A stretch of DNA of 64,000 nucleotides from an uncultured Selenomonadales bacterium (GCA_900315155.1 OMYB01000010.1:21252-85251); one strand, 5' to 3'; shown: positions 19,853 to 30,188, numbered from the stretch's first letter. Program-made: numbers and translations. Notes: a model not told the origin generated them from the letters alone.

Positions 19853-20731
19853 ATGGCAGAAGCGGAACTGAGACGGAAAGTTTTGGCGGATCTCGATGCG
19901 CATCGCATCAACCTGATGAATGATGTTTTGTTCAAATTTATCTTTGGCAAAGAGGAGCGCAAAGCGATCACGATTGATTTTCTGAACGCCGTGCTGGAGG
20001 AGTCACTGCAGCACATCATCCGGGATATCCGATTCGTGCAGACAGAGAACATCCCGCAGGTGGAGGATGGAAAGCTGACGCGGTTTGACGTGGCATGCGA
20101 GCTGGACTCCGGCGAAAGCATCGACGTTGAGGTTCAGGTGATTAACTACCAGAACATGGAGCGTCGCACACTGTACTACTGGTCACAAATGTACCTGAAT
20201 GGAATCGTCAGCGGCGAGCACTACGAGGAACTGCGCCCGGCCATCACGATCAACATCCTGTCCTTCCGTCTGCTGCCGCAGGAGAATCCGCACGCGATGT
20301 ACAGCATCTACAACATCGAGACCGGTGAGCGGCTGAATCGGGACATGGAGTTGCATTTCCTCGAAATCCCGAAATTCATCAATAAGCCAGTCCAGAACAT
20401 GACAAAGATGGAACGCTGGATGGCATATTTTTCCAATAAGCTCAATCAACAGGAAAGGGAGGAATTAGCCATGAGTGACACGGCAATCAACAGCGCATAC
20501 GATGCCGCAAGCAAGTTCTTCCTGAGCCCGCAGGAACGGATGAATTACGTCAACCGGCAGATGGCAATCATGGACTACAACTCAGCCATGGAGGCATCGG
20601 AAGAAAAAGGCGAAGAACGTTTCGCACAATTGATTCATCAGCTCAGCGAACAGGGGCGGACGGAGGACATTGCCCGTGTTTCTGTTGACAAGGCGTATCG
20701 ACAAAAACTGTATCGTGAGTTTGATCTATAG
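19853..20731 (+). CDS. Rpn-family PD-(D/E)XK nuclease / putative transposase
   Basis: A 292-residue protein of the Rpn (PDDEXK_2) family. Conserved N-terminus NDVLFKFIFGKEERKAITID (about residues 22-41), and the catalytic core TRFDVACELDSGESIDVEVQ (about 77-96) containing D...E-x-Q. Known Rpn proteins are DNA endonucleases that can promote recombination; some act in phage defence. AAAGGAGAGG and a TATAAT-like box lie just upstream. The gene stands alone between clusters of palindromic repeats. It lacks the C-terminal LxxxxxIAxxxxxxxxEV module of the related genes in this window, ending instead in a short charged tail. Confidence 0.85.
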   Translation: MAEAELRRKVLADLDAHRINLMNDVLFKFIFGKEERKAITIDFLNAVLEESLQHIIRDIRFVQTENIPQVEDGKLTRFDVACELDSGESIDVEVQVINYQNMERRTLYYWSQMYLNGIVSGEHYEELRPAITINILSFRLLPQENPHAMYSIYNIETGERLNRDMELHFLEIPKFINKPVQNMTKMERWMAYFSNKLNQQEREELAMSDTAINSAYDAASKFFLSPQERMNYVNRQMAIMDYNSAMEASEEKGEERFAQLIHQLSEQGRTEDIARVSVDKAYRQKLYREFDL

Positions 20732-20740
20732 GTTCCCACT

Positions 20741-20965
20741 CCCAGCCTCCCCTAGCGGGGGATCCTTTGAGATTGTGCACGCAACCCCAGCCTCCCCCAA
20801 TGGGGGAGGTGCCGAGCGTCAGCGAGGCGGAGAGGGTCGTCACCCCGTTGCCGTTTTCCTTTGGGCTGGCACAACCCCAGCCTCCCCTATGGGGGAGGTG
20901 CCGAGCGCCAGCGAGGCGGAGAGGGTCGTCACCCGTTGCGAGAGGGTCGTCACCCCGTTGCTGTT
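20741..20965 (-). repeat. Cluster of three palindromic repeat copies
   Basis: A partial copy (20741-20765), then copies at 20784-20842 and 20874-20932 (CCCAGCCTCCCC ... GAGGCGGAGAGGGTCGTC), with an extra GAGAGGGTCGTCACCCCGTT unit to 20960. The stretch from 20990 to 21040 is a near-copy of 19730-19780 (TTGTATTATACTTTTGTRTG...AAAAGTACTTTTA), so the DNA in front of the two Rpn-like genes is also duplicated. Confidence 0.85.
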
Positions 20966-21117
20966 TTCCTTTGGATTACGAAATCCTCTTGTATTATACT
21001 TTTGTGTGTGCTATAGTGCAAGTGTAAAAGTACTTTTAACTTTTCCGTGTGCGCATAGAAGAGGTTGAAGTTTTGCCTGTTAATAGGTAAAATGTAAGTG
21101 TAAGAGGAAAAAGCAAT

Positions 21118-22176
21118 ATGAAGGATGAGAACACCTATGATCAGGCGGCGAAAGAGCTCCTCGCGAAGAGGCAGATTCTTGGGCCTATCCTGAAAGAGAC
21201 GGTGGAGGAGTTCCGCAATCTCGACGTGGAGACCATCGAACGCGAGTGCATGGAGGAGCGGGAGGTCGGTACGAGGTATCTGGATCCGGGACTGACGAAT
21301 ACGAGCCAGGCAGAGCAGTCGAGCCAGGTGGACCAGCAGCCGGACCGCATTACGCCACGCAGCAACGAGAACGCGGCGAAAGGCGAAGGTCTCGTGACGT
21401 TTGATGTGTTCTTCTATGCGCACATGCCGGGCGACGCGAAAAAGCGGATCAAGCTGATCATCAACCTGGAGGCACAGCGGAAGGATACACGCTACAGCCT
21501 GACAAAACGGGCATTTTTCTATGCGAGCCGCCTGATCTCCTCGCAGAAAAACCGCGACTTTGCCCGAGATGACTACGATGGTATCTGCAAAGTCTACACG
21601 ATATGGATCTGTTTCTACCTGCCCGATGACGAAAAGAGCTCGATCAACCACTACGAGCTGCGCGAGTTTCACGACTATGGCCAGCATTGCGAGCCGCGCG
21701 AGGACTACGACCTCGTAAATATGACCATCATACATATCGGCGGGGATAATCCCAAAAATCAATTGCTGAACTACCTGCAGCTCGTATTCCTGTCCCACCT
21801 GAACGACGAGCAGCGAACGGCAGAGCTCAATAGGAAATACGGCATCCATTTGGAGCCGGATACAAGAGAGGGGCTGAAGAAAATGTGCAATCTCAGCGAA
21901 GGCCTGAAAGAACAGGTGACGAAAGAAGTAACGAGAGAAGTAACGAAGGACGTAACGGAGAAAGTAACGAAGGATGTAACGAAGAAAGTAACGAAGGACG
22001 TAACGAAGAAAGTAACAAAGGAAGTAACGGAAAAGACAGAAAATCGGATTTTTCATATTTACGCACTGCTGAATAAAAAGGCATCCCTGCAGGAAATCTC
22101 GGAACGGATGAAGATGTCCGTGGAGGATGTTGCCCGCATTGCAAAGCGATTTCAGGACAGCACGGTAAAGGCATGA
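21118..22176 (+). CDS. Rpn-like PD-(D/E)XK nuclease with tandem-repeat linker
   Basis: A 352-residue Rpn-like protein. Catalytic-type core VTFDVFFYAH .. IKLIINLEAQRKDTRYSLTK (about residues 97-135, D and E-x-Q visible). A linker of ten four-residue units, VTK-x or VTR-x (about residues 267-306), is encoded by a 12-bp DNA repeat. The C-terminal segment LLNKKASLQEISERMKMSVE then DVARIAKRF resembles a small helix-turn-helix and recurs in the genes at 24940 and 63114. The length of the linker could change by slippage. There is no operon partner. Confidence 0.75.
   Translation: MKDENTYDQAAKELLAKRQILGPILKETVEEFRNLDVETIERECMEEREVGTRYLDPGLTNTSQAEQSSQVDQQPDRITPRSNENAAKGEGLVTFDVFFYAHMPGDAKKRIKLIINLEAQRKDTRYSLTKRAFFYASRLISSQKNRDFARDDYDGICKVYTIWICFYLPDDEKSSINHYELREFHDYGQHCEPREDYDLVNMTIIHIGGDNPKNQLLNYLQLVFLSHLNDEQRTAELNRKYGIHLEPDTREGLKKMCNLSEGLKEQVTKEVTREVTKDVTEKVTKDVTKKVTKDVTKKVTKEVTEKTENRIFHIYALLNKKASLQEISERMKMSVEDVARIAKRFQDSTVKA
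21916..22035 (+). repeat. 12-bp tandem repeat, ten units, inside the Rpn-like gene
   Basis: Units of the type GTAACGAARGAM repeat ten times with small changes, keeping frame and encoding V-T-[KR/E]-x tetrapeptides. The 3n unit length means expansions would not shift the frame. Confidence 0.9.
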
Positions 22177-22195
22177 TTCGTTATTGAAGAAAGGA

Positions 22196-22230
22196 AGTCC
22201 ACAAGCTCAAATGAGGTTGTGGGCTTTTTG
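22196..22230 (+). terminator. Terminator after the Rpn-like gene
   Basis: AGTCCACAA and TTGTGGGCT pair (one G-T), followed by TTTTTG. Confidence 0.75.
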
Positions 22231-22236
22231 TATAGA

Positions 22237-22605
22237 GCGAGGCAGGCGAAACAGGACCTCATCCGTTTTCCGTGGCTGTTTCACTAGAATGAGGCAGGTG
22301 CAACAGGACCTCATCAGTCTCGCTTCGCTCGCCAGCTTCCCCAACGGGGAAGCCAGGTTCTCATCACGCCCGGATCCTGCGCGAGGCCGGGTTCTCAGCA
22401 GAACGTCACGTTCCTGTGATGGGTACGAATCAGCCTTCCCCGTTGGGGAAGGTGGCCCGGAGGGCCGGATGAGGTCCAGTTCCGGCAGGCACGGACATGG
22501 CACATCAGCATCTGCAGCCACGCCCAGCCTTCCCCGCTGGGGTAGGTGCCGAGCGGCAGCGAGGCGGAGAGGGGCGTCGCCCCGCCTCGCGAGGCAGGTG
22601 CTGTA
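22237..22605. repeat. Composite repeat block
   Basis: 22237-22354 is almost identical to 26574-26693 (about 118-120 bp, starting GCGAGGCAGGCGAAACAGGA). Further inverted copies are at 22430-22475 (CAGCCTTCCCCGTTGGGGAA..) and 22523-22605 (CAGCCTTCCCCGCTGGGGTA.. with GAGGCGGAGAGGGGCGTCGC). There is no gene in 22177-22721. Confidence 0.85.
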
Positions 22606-22645
22606 ACGGAACCGTAACTTGCCCCTTACCCTTCGGATGCGGCTC

Positions 22646-22674
22646 TTGCCTTTTCTATGCCTGTATGGTATATT
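22646..22674 (+). promoter_or_regulatory. Promoter of the CapD/FlaA1-like gene
   Basis: TTGCCT (22646-22651), 17 bp, TATATT (22669-22674), with flanks matching the Wza/Wzz promoter at 16985-17013. Confidence 0.65.
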
Positions 22675-22721
22675 TATAGGATAGAAAAGAATTCGATGAT
22701 AATAAAGGATGTAAGGACACA

Positions 22722-24599
<1,878 letters not shown>

Positions 24600-24613
24600 A
24601 ACAAAACAAACAC

Positions 24614-24640
24614 CGAGCTCCGGCCACCGCCGGGGCTCTT
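24614..24640 (+). terminator. Terminator of the CapD-like gene
   Basis: GAGCTCCGGC and GCCGGGGCTC pair fully (one G-T) around CACC, followed by TTT. Confidence 0.65.
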
Positions 24641-24663
24641 TGCATCCATCGGGACAGCCGCAC

Positions 24664-24735
24664 CCAGCCTTCCCCCCTCGCTGGGAGAGGGGCGTCACCC
24701 CGTTGCGGAGAGGGGCGTCACCCCGGCCACGCTTT
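24664..24735 (-). repeat. Partial palindromic repeat copy
   Basis: CCCAGCCTTCCCCCCTCGCTGGGAGAGGGGCGTCACCCC, then a second GGAGAGGGGCGTCACCCC unit. It looks like a copy that has lost its central palindrome. The stretch 24736-24917 holds nothing else I can identify. Confidence 0.65.
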
Positions 24736-24939
24736 TTTCGATTCTTTCCCATGACCACCCTCGGTTTTTGCCGGGGTATTCTTATGCACAGATTTTTCTG
24801 TTTCGTATGTGTTTGCATGATTTTTTGCCTATGCCCTATTGTATCATACGATTGTTTGTGCTACGATAAGATAGAAATGGACAAATGTACGTTAAATTAT
24901 TTTGCTAATTTTCGTGGTATAATGTTAGGAGGGAGATCC

Positions 24940-25830
24940 ATGGCGAACCGCCGTTATAAGGATTCGGTTTTCCGTATGTATTTCAACAACCGGGAGGAAC
25001 TGGCCAGGTTGTATCAGGCGCTCCGGCCGGATGCCACGATCCGGCCGGAGGATATCACCATCAACACATTGGAGGACGTCCTGCTCGACCAGCAGAAAAA
25101 CGACCTGTCGTTTCTGTGGAAGGATCAGTCCATCGTCCTGACCGAACACCAGAGCACAATCAGCCCCAACGTCCCGGTGAGGATGTTGATCTACGGCTGC
25201 CGCCTGCTCATGGGTACGCTGGCGGATAAAAAGGCGCTTTACCGGCGAAAGCTCGTACCGCTGCCGGCGATGCATTTTTACGAACTGTACATCGGGAGCG
25301 ACATGACCGAGGACGAACGCACGCTGCGCCTCTCGGCAGCGTACAAAGAGGGCGGCGCGGATCTCGAGCTGGTCTGCCACGTCATCAACATCACGTATCA
25401 GGAAAACCGCCCAATCCTGCAGGCGTGCCAGCCGCTGCGCGAGTACAGCCTGTTCGTGCACCGGATCGAGGTCAACCGTCGGCGGGGAATGCCTCTGGAT
25501 GAGGCGATCCGCGAGGCCATCGACTACTGCGTACAACATCAGATCATGCAATCGTTTCTGGAGCAATGCCGTGAGGAGGTTTTGCAAATGATGAGTCTGC
25601 AATGGAACGCCGACGAGGCGAGGAGAGTACAGGAAGAAGAGCGTAGAGAAGATATCCAGGAGGTAGCCACCAAGAGTAAGGCTGAAGGCAAGACCGAGGA
25701 GCGCACCTTTATGTTCCGCGTCTGGGATATGCTCCAGGAAAAGCGCCCCTACCAGGACATCGCCCGCGAAATGAAAACCACCGTCGAGGAAGTACGCCAG
25801 ATCGCCGAGCACTTCGGCATGGCATACTGA
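24940..25830 (+). CDS. Rpn-family PD-(D/E)XK nuclease / putative transposase
   Basis: A 296-residue member of the same superfamily. N-terminus YKDSVFRMYFNNREELARLY (about residues 6-25), nuclease core DVLLDQQKNDLSFLWKDQ followed by IVLTEHQSTISPNVPVRM (about 46-82; D and E-x-Q visible), and a charged coiled linker with KAEGKTEER. The C-terminal module MLQEKRPYQDIAREMKTTVE, then EVRQIAEHFGMAY, is shared with the Rpn-like gene at the window end. The start at 24940 follows TTAGGAGGG by six bases; the frame is open far upstream but without a start signal. Repeats flank it on both sides. Confidence 0.85.
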   Translation: MANRRYKDSVFRMYFNNREELARLYQALRPDATIRPEDITINTLEDVLLDQQKNDLSFLWKDQSIVLTEHQSTISPNVPVRMLIYGCRLLMGTLADKKALYRRKLVPLPAMHFYELYIGSDMTEDERTLRLSAAYKEGGADLELVCHVINITYQENRPILQACQPLREYSLFVHRIEVNRRRGMPLDEAIREAIDYCVQHQIMQSFLEQCREEVLQMMSLQWNADEARRVQEEERREDIQEVATKSKAEGKTEERTFMFRVWDMLQEKRPYQDIAREMKTTVEEVRQIAEHFGMAY

Positions 25831-25847
25831 CCTGCATGGAGGACAGA

Positions 25848-26070
25848 GCGACGACCCTCTCAGTCGGTGATGGAGTGACGACCCTCTCAGTCAGCTGACG
25901 CTGACAGCTCCCCAAAGGGGGAGCCTTTGAGATTGTGCACACAAATCCAGCCTTCCCCCGTTGGGGAAGGTGCCGAGCTTGCGAGGCGGATGAGGTCCTG
26001 TCCCAGCAGGCACGCCCAGCCTTCCCCGCTGGGGAAGGTGCCGAGCTTGCGAGGCGGATGAGGTCCAGTT
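25848..26070. repeat. Cluster of palindromic repeat copies in both orientations
   Basis: A direct copy at about 25880-25926 (GACGACCCTCTCAGTCAGCT ... GGGGGAGCC) preceded by an extra GACGACCCTCTCAGTC unit. Inverted copies at about 25947-25998 and 26014-26068 (CCAGCCTTCCCC..GGGGAAGGTGCCGAGCTTGC ... GGATGAGGTCC). The link text CCTTTGAGATTGTGCAC (25923-25940) also occurs at 20764-20780. Confidence 0.85.
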
Positions 26071-26107
26071 CCGACAGCCACGACCTATACCAAGAGAGGG
26101 GTTATCT

Positions 26108-26485
26108 ATGTCTTTTATATATTATGATGCCAAGTCCCGTCGCCATGCGCGGGCGCTTCGTCGGGCGATGACGCGGGAGGAACGTCATCTCTGGTACGAT
26201 TTTTTGAAAAGCTACCGGCCTCAATTCTATCGCCAACGGCCGATGGGTCCCTATATCGTCGACTTTTACTGTCCTCATGCCCGTTTGGTTTTAGAGCTCG
26301 ACGGCAGCCAGCACGTTGCCTCGGACGCAGTTTCTTACGATGAAAAGCGCACCGCATATCTGCAGCAGAGAGGGCTGCGGGTGGTACGCTTCAGTAATAC
26401 CGACATTTGTCAGCGATTCGATTCCGTCTGCCAGTTTATCGACCGTGCCGTACACGATTCGAACATGCAGGGTCGGATTTACTGA
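26108..26485 (+). CDS. DUF559 endonuclease-like protein
   Basis: A 125-residue DUF559 protein, a family with a Vsr/PD-(D/E)XK restriction-endonuclease-like fold. Conserved segments are all present: REERHLWYDFLKSYRPQFYR (about residues 24-43), RPMGPYIVDFYCPHARLVLE (about 44-63), ELDGSQH, and LQQRGLRVVRFSNTDI (about 86-101). The catalytic-type D (VDFYC) and E-x-D (LELDG) are intact. AAGAGAGGGG lies before the start. It is a single small gene between repeat clusters. Its biological role is unknown; family members often sit in accessory or repair contexts. Confidence 0.88.
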   Translation: MSFIYYDAKSRRHARALRRAMTREERHLWYDFLKSYRPQFYRQRPMGPYIVDFYCPHARLVLELDGSQHVASDAVSYDEKRTAYLQQRGLRVVRFSNTDICQRFDSVCQFIDRAVHDSNMQGRIY

Positions 26486-26573
26486 CGTTGTCGCATAGGG
26501 AGCGGAGAGGAAGCACATAAAAGCAAGGCAGCCGAAATAAACATCACCCGTCATCGGCGGGGATTCGGATCGT

Positions 26574-26810
26574 GCGAGGCAGGCGAAACAGGACCTCATC
26601 CGTTTTCCGTGGCTGTTTCACTAGAATGAGGCAGGCGCAACAGGACCTCATCAGTCTCGCTTCGCTCGCCAGCTTCCCCAACGGGGGAAGCCATGGCTCA
26701 GCCTCTCGATCTGTGTGCTATGGAGTCAGCTGCGCAATAGAGAGGGTCACGAACCAGCCTTCCCCCATTGGGGAAGGTGGCCCGGAGGGCCGGATGAGGT
26801 CCGCCGGGGC
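26574..26810. repeat. Second copy of the 118-bp composite repeat and an inverted palindrome
   Basis: 26574-26693 repeats 22237-22354 almost base for base. 26756-26803 is an inverted copy (CAGCCTTCCCCCATTGGGGA...GGCCGGATGAGGTCC) that runs into a GCCGGGGCTTTTTC tail, which may act as a terminator. Confidence 0.85.
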
Positions 26811-26817
26811 TTTTTCA

Positions 26818-26846
26818 TTCCGGTATTCGGCTGGTTGTGCTATACT
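26818..26846 (+). promoter_or_regulatory. Possible promoter of the NeuD-like gene
   Basis: TTCCGG (26818-26823), 17 bp, TATACT (26841-26846). The -35 box is poor. Confidence 0.35.
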
Positions 26847-26892
26847 GGATGTATTACCGATTAGGAAATAGCGAAAAAGGGGAGTCGTTGGT

Positions 26893-27465
26893 ATGGATCG
26901 TCTGTTGATTTTGGGTGCCGGTGGGCATGGGGTGAATTGTTTGGAGATTGCCCGGCAGATGGGGCGGTTTTCGGAGATTGCGTTCCTGGATGATGGGCAG
27001 CTGGGAAAGGTGCTCTGTGACTGCCCGGTCATCGGCGGGCTGAGGGATATCGAAAGGCTGCAGGGACTCTATACGGCTGCTTTTGTGGCGTTCGGCAACA
27101 ACGAAATGCGGGAGCGGTGGATGCGGGAGCTCGCGCGCCTGCAGTATGGGACTCTTACGCTCGTGAGCCCGCGTGCCTGTGTGAGCGGCTATGCTGAGCT
27201 CGGGGCAGGCTCCGTGGTATTCCCGTTCTCCTCCGTCGAGCCGCGGGCAAAGGTGGGCGAGGGCTGCATCCTGTCCGCCGGTGTCATCGTGAACCACGAC
27301 GCAGAGGTCCACGCGCATACGCTCATCTATAGCCATACGGTGATCCGCCCCTACAGCATCATCGGCGACCACACGACCATCGGCTCCGGCTGCATCATCG
27401 GCCAGTCCAGCACCATCCCCCTCGGCTCCCACCTCCCCGACGGCACCATCCTCGCCAAGAACTAA
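26893..27465 (+). CDS. NeuD/PglD-family sugar O- or N-acetyltransferase
   Basis: A 190-residue left-handed beta-helix acyltransferase. N-terminal nucleotide-sugar-binding part LLILGAGGHGVNCLEIAR (about residues 4-21) with FLDDGQ; C-terminal hexapeptide repeats with GEGCILSAGVIVNHDAEVHA (about 116-135; the His is the likely catalytic base) and IGDHTTIGSGCIIGQSS. Homologues acetylate UDP-4-amino sugars (PglD) or sialic acid (NeuD). It precedes a PIG-L deacetylase and a phosphoglycosyl transferase, as in amino-sugar glycan clusters, and may complete the product of the CapD-like enzyme. No aminotransferase (PglE) is seen in the window. Confidence 0.85.
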   Translation: MDRLLILGAGGHGVNCLEIARQMGRFSEIAFLDDGQLGKVLCDCPVIGGLRDIERLQGLYTAAFVAFGNNEMRERWMRELARLQYGTLTLVSPRACVSGYAELGAGSVVFPFSSVEPRAKVGEGCILSAGVIVNHDAEVHAHTLIYSHTVIRPYSIIGDHTTIGSGCIIGQSSTIPLGSHLPDGTILAKN

Positions 27466-27479
27466 CGACTCACCACGAA

Positions 27480-27530
27480 CCTGCCCCCTTCTCGGAAGGG
27501 GCCGCCGAGCTTGCGAGGCTGAGGATGTGC
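27480..27530 (-). repeat. Diverged palindromic repeat copy
   Basis: CCTGCCCCCTTCTCGGAAGG then GGCCGCCGAGCTTGCGAGGC and TGAGG. The following GATGTGCCTGCGGACGCCC resembles text after the copies at 51.0 and 62.9 kb. Confidence 0.65.
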
Positions 27531-27566
27531 CTGCGGACGCCCGAGATTTACGCGTCTCTTTCTCCA

Positions 27567-27595
27567 TAGACACAATCCCGCGAAAGTTATATAAT
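27567..27595 (+). promoter_or_regulatory. Promoter of the PIG-L/PGT/decarboxylase/ATP-grasp operon
   Basis: TAGACA (27567-27572), 17 bp, TATAAT (27590-27595). A start near 27602 is predicted. Confidence 0.7.
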
Positions 27596-27612
27596 ATCTA
27601 ACGTATATAGGC

Positions 27613-27629
27613 TCCCACATAGCATCATG
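27613..27629 (+). promoter_or_regulatory. Hairpin in the 5' leader, just before the ribosome-binding site
   Basis: CCCACAT (27614-27620) and ATGTGGG (27627-27633) with a six-base loop; the right arm touches the GAGGAGGAGG ribosome-binding site. It could limit translation or stabilise the message. Confidence 0.45.
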
Positions 27630-27650
27630 TGGGGGAGGAGGAGGATTTTT

Positions 27651-28322
27651 ATGCAGTATCTTTTCGTAGTGGCGCATCCGGATGATGAGTCGAACGCCGC
27701 GGGTGGCACGATCCACCGGCTGATCCAGGAGGGGCATCATGTTGCCGTGGCGATCATGTGCAGCCAGGCTGCCGCGCGCCGCAACCTTTCGGAGACGCTT
27801 TCGACGGACGAGGAGCAGGCTATGGCGATTCTCGGCGTGGAAAAAGTCTACCATGCCGATTTCCCGAATATCCAGATGAACACGGTCCCGCACCTGAAGC
27901 TCGTGCAGTTCATCGAGTCCTGCATCGACGACTGGCAGGCAGAGGCCATCGTGACGCATCACCCGACCGATACGAACAATGACCACGCGGTCACGAGCTA
28001 CGCGGCCCAGGCAGCCTGCCGCATCTTCCAGCGCAAGCCGACGCCGTACCGTCTCCGCCTGCTCATGTACATGGAGACGCCATCCGCCACAGAGTGGTCG
28101 CTGGACTCCTCCAGCGCGCGCTTCACGCCGAACTACTACGTCGAGATCGGCGAGGAGGGCGTCGCGGCAAAGATCCGCGCCATGCAGGCCTACAAAGGCG
28201 TCATGCGTCCATACCCGCATCCGCGCTCCGAGGAGGTCTACAAAGGCCTTGCCGCCTATCACGGCTGTCAGGCGGGCATGAACTACGCCGAGGCATTCGA
28301 GGTCGTATTTGAGGCACACTGA
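27651..28322 (+). CDS. PIG-L/LmbE-family deacetylase
   Basis: A 223-residue zinc-dependent N-deacetylase of the PIG-L family. The metal site AHPDDESNAAGG (about residues 7-18) and the second ligand block HHPTDTNNDHAVTS (about 104-117) are complete. Members remove acetyl groups from GlcNAc-containing lipids, glycans or small molecules. The start at 27651 has GAGGAGGAGG directly before it, so an in-frame ATG eight codons upstream is unlikely. It is the first gene of an operon with a phosphoglycosyl transferase, so a lipid-linked or nucleotide-linked amino sugar is the likely substrate (inference). Confidence 0.88.
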   Translation: MQYLFVVAHPDDESNAAGGTIHRLIQEGHHVAVAIMCSQAAARRNLSETLSTDEEQAMAILGVEKVYHADFPNIQMNTVPHLKLVQFIESCIDDWQAEAIVTHHPTDTNNDHAVTSYAAQAACRIFQRKPTPYRLRLLMYMETPSATEWSLDSSSARFTPNYYVEIGEEGVAAKIRAMQAYKGVMRPYPHPRSEEVYKGLAAYHGCQAGMNYAEAFEVVFEAH

Positions 28323-28353
28323 CGCCATGCGTAGAGGAGAGAGAAATAAGGAA

Positions 28354-28986
28354 ATGGGTTTCTATGAACGTTATGGGAAACGGGCACTGGACGTGCTCAT
28401 CTCACTGACGGCGATTCTTGTACTATGGCCGATATACCTCATCATTGCTATTCTGGTACGGGTGGAGATGGGGAGTCCGGTTCTTTTCGGTCAGGAGCGC
28501 ATTGGCAAGGATGAAAAGCCTTTTCGTCTGTACAAATTTCGTTCGATGACGGATAAAAAGGACGCGAATGGCAATCTGCTCCCTGAGTCGGAGCGATTAA
28601 CGCGTTTCGGCGCGGCCCTTCGCAGCTCTTCGCTGGATGAGCTGCCTGAGCTGTTCAATATCTTGAAGGGCGACATGGCCCTTATCGGACCGCGCCCTCT
28701 GCCGACATACTATGGTCCGTATTTCCACGAGGATGAGCGGGTACGTCATAGCGTTCGCGGCGGACTGATCCCCCCCGATAGCCTCTCCGGCAAAGCCGTG
28801 ACGGGATGGGAGGAGCAGTTTGAGTACGAGTGTTACTATGCCCGCCACATTTCCCTGTGGCTTGACATCAAAGTGTTTTTTACGACGTTCCGCATACTGC
28901 TGGGACGAGTAGAGACGGATTATGGTGATGGTACAGGTGGACGTCCACATCTCAGCGAGTATCGGAAAGACGAGGTAAAGAATTGA
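28354..28986 (+). CDS. Bacterial sugar transferase (phosphoglycosyl transferase)
   Basis: A 210-residue PglC-type monotopic phosphoglycosyl transferase that puts the first sugar-phosphate on undecaprenyl phosphate at the inner membrane. Visible: N-terminal membrane element (LDVLISLTAILVLWPIYLII, about residues 11-30), the KFRSM motif (about 62-66), the catalytic SSLDELPELFNILKGDMAL block with Asp-Glu (about 93-111), and GPRPLP. The segment that normally reads PGLTGLAQV is altered to GGLIPPDSLSG and contains a C7 tract. Upstream in-frame starts exist, but MGFYERYGKRALD is the typical N-terminus. It probably begins the glycan made with the neighbouring amino-sugar genes. Confidence 0.87.
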   Translation: MGFYERYGKRALDVLISLTAILVLWPIYLIIAILVRVEMGSPVLFGQERIGKDEKPFRLYKFRSMTDKKDANGNLLPESERLTRFGAALRSSSLDELPELFNILKGDMALIGPRPLPTYYGPYFHEDERVRHSVRGGLIPPDSLSGKAVTGWEEQFEYECYYARHISLWLDIKVFFTTFRILLGRVETDYGDGTGGRPHLSEYRKDEVKN

Positions 28987-30188
28987 TGAAGCATCAGACT
29001 CCTTACTATATCTTTAATGCAGATGAGTTTATCGCGAACTATCGCGAGCTTGAGCAGGCATTCCGTGCTATTTACCCGAGCTATCACATCGCTTATTCTT
29101 TCAAGACGAATTATACACCAGCGGTATGTGAGCTTGTCCGTCAGCTTGGGGCATATGCCGAGGTCGTTTCGGACATGGAGTATGAGCTGGCAAAGCGCAC
29201 AGGATTCCCGGATAGCCGTATCCTGTACAATGGCCCAGGAAAAGGGAAAATGCTGGAAACATGCCTCCTGCAGGGAGGGCATCTCCATGTGGACAATCAC
29301 TGTGATACAGAACGCGTTCTTGCTATCGCTCGCGCCCGTCGTGAACTGACATTCAAGGTTGGCGTGCGTGTCAACTTTGATATGGAAACGCCATTGCTTT
29401 CACGCTTTGGCCTTGATTTAGATAATGGAGACTATCAGAAGACAGTAGAACTGCTGAATGCAGAGCCGAATGTCACGGTGAATGCTATCCATTTTCATAT
29501 TAGCAGAGCGCGTGGCCTTGATGCATGGGAAAGGCGCATTGTCAAAGCACTGGAAATAGCTAAGACAGTATTTGATTACCCACTGGAATATATCGACATC
29601 GGCAGTGGAATGTATGGCCACCTGGATCAGGAACTGCAGGAGCAGTTCGGTGATACGCCGAGCTATGCCGACTATGCCTCTGTAGTTGCCAGAAAGATGG
29701 CAGAGGCCTATCAGGATATGCCAGCAGAGCAGCGTCCACAGCTTATTACAGAGCCGGGAACAACGCTTGTATCGAAGTACTTCCATTTATTCACGAAGGT
29801 GCTGGATATCAAGGAAATCCGTGGAAAATACTTCGCGTTACTGGATTGCAGTTTCCATAATGTCGGTGAGATTTGCGGGCTGATGCGCGTGCCTATCCAT
29901 AATCACGGAGGCGGAGAAGCACGAAAGGCTTATACTGGCTTGGATTTGGTGGGATATACCTGCCTGGAGCAGGACATTATTTGCCATGACTATCCAGATC
30001 CGATTGCTATTGGCGATGAGCTTGAGATTCTGAACGTAGGCGGATACTCCATCGTAGATAAGCCACCATTTATTCATCCGGACATTCCGATTTATATGCA
30101 AAAAGATGGGACTTTAGTCTGTATCAAGAGAGAGCAGACGCTTGACGATATATTTGCGCCCTATTACTTTGGCACCGTGAAGCTTTGA
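28986..30188 (+). CDS. PLP-dependent decarboxylase (Orn/DAP/Arg family, fold type III)
   Basis: A 400-residue alanine-racemase-fold decarboxylase related to LysA and NspC. The PLP lysine is in AYSFKTNYTP (about residues 37-46). HFHISRARG (about 166-174) and the GSGMYGH glycine loop follow, and the usual CxxxD-like segment near the C-terminus is partly changed. It overlaps the sugar-transferase stop in TGATG. The position inside a glycan operon, before an ATP-grasp ligase, suggests that it prepares an amine or amino acid that is then attached to a sugar, not that it makes lysine. The substrate is unknown. The gene is less GC-rich than the housekeeping genes. Confidence 0.82.
   Translation: MKHQTPYYIFNADEFIANYRELEQAFRAIYPSYHIAYSFKTNYTPAVCELVRQLGAYAEVVSDMEYELAKRTGFPDSRILYNGPGKGKMLETCLLQGGHLHVDNHCDTERVLAIARARRELTFKVGVRVNFDMETPLLSRFGLDLDNGDYQKTVELLNAEPNVTVNAIHFHISRARGLDAWERRIVKALEIAKTVFDYPLEYIDIGSGMYGHLDQELQEQFGDTPSYADYASVVARKMAEAYQDMPAEQRPQLITEPGTTLVSKYFHLFTKVLDIKEIRGKYFALLDCSFHNVGEICGLMRVPIHNHGGGEARKAYTGLDLVGYTCLEQDIICHDYPDPIAIGDELEILNVGGYSIVDKPPFIHPDIPIYMQKDGTLVCIKREQTLDDIFAPYYFGTVKL

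Noticed and set aside
28770..28776. C7 run in the phosphoglycosyl transferase as another phase-variable tract
   Set aside because: Seven bases is near the lower limit for frequent slippage and the frame is intact, so it is not counted with the other three.
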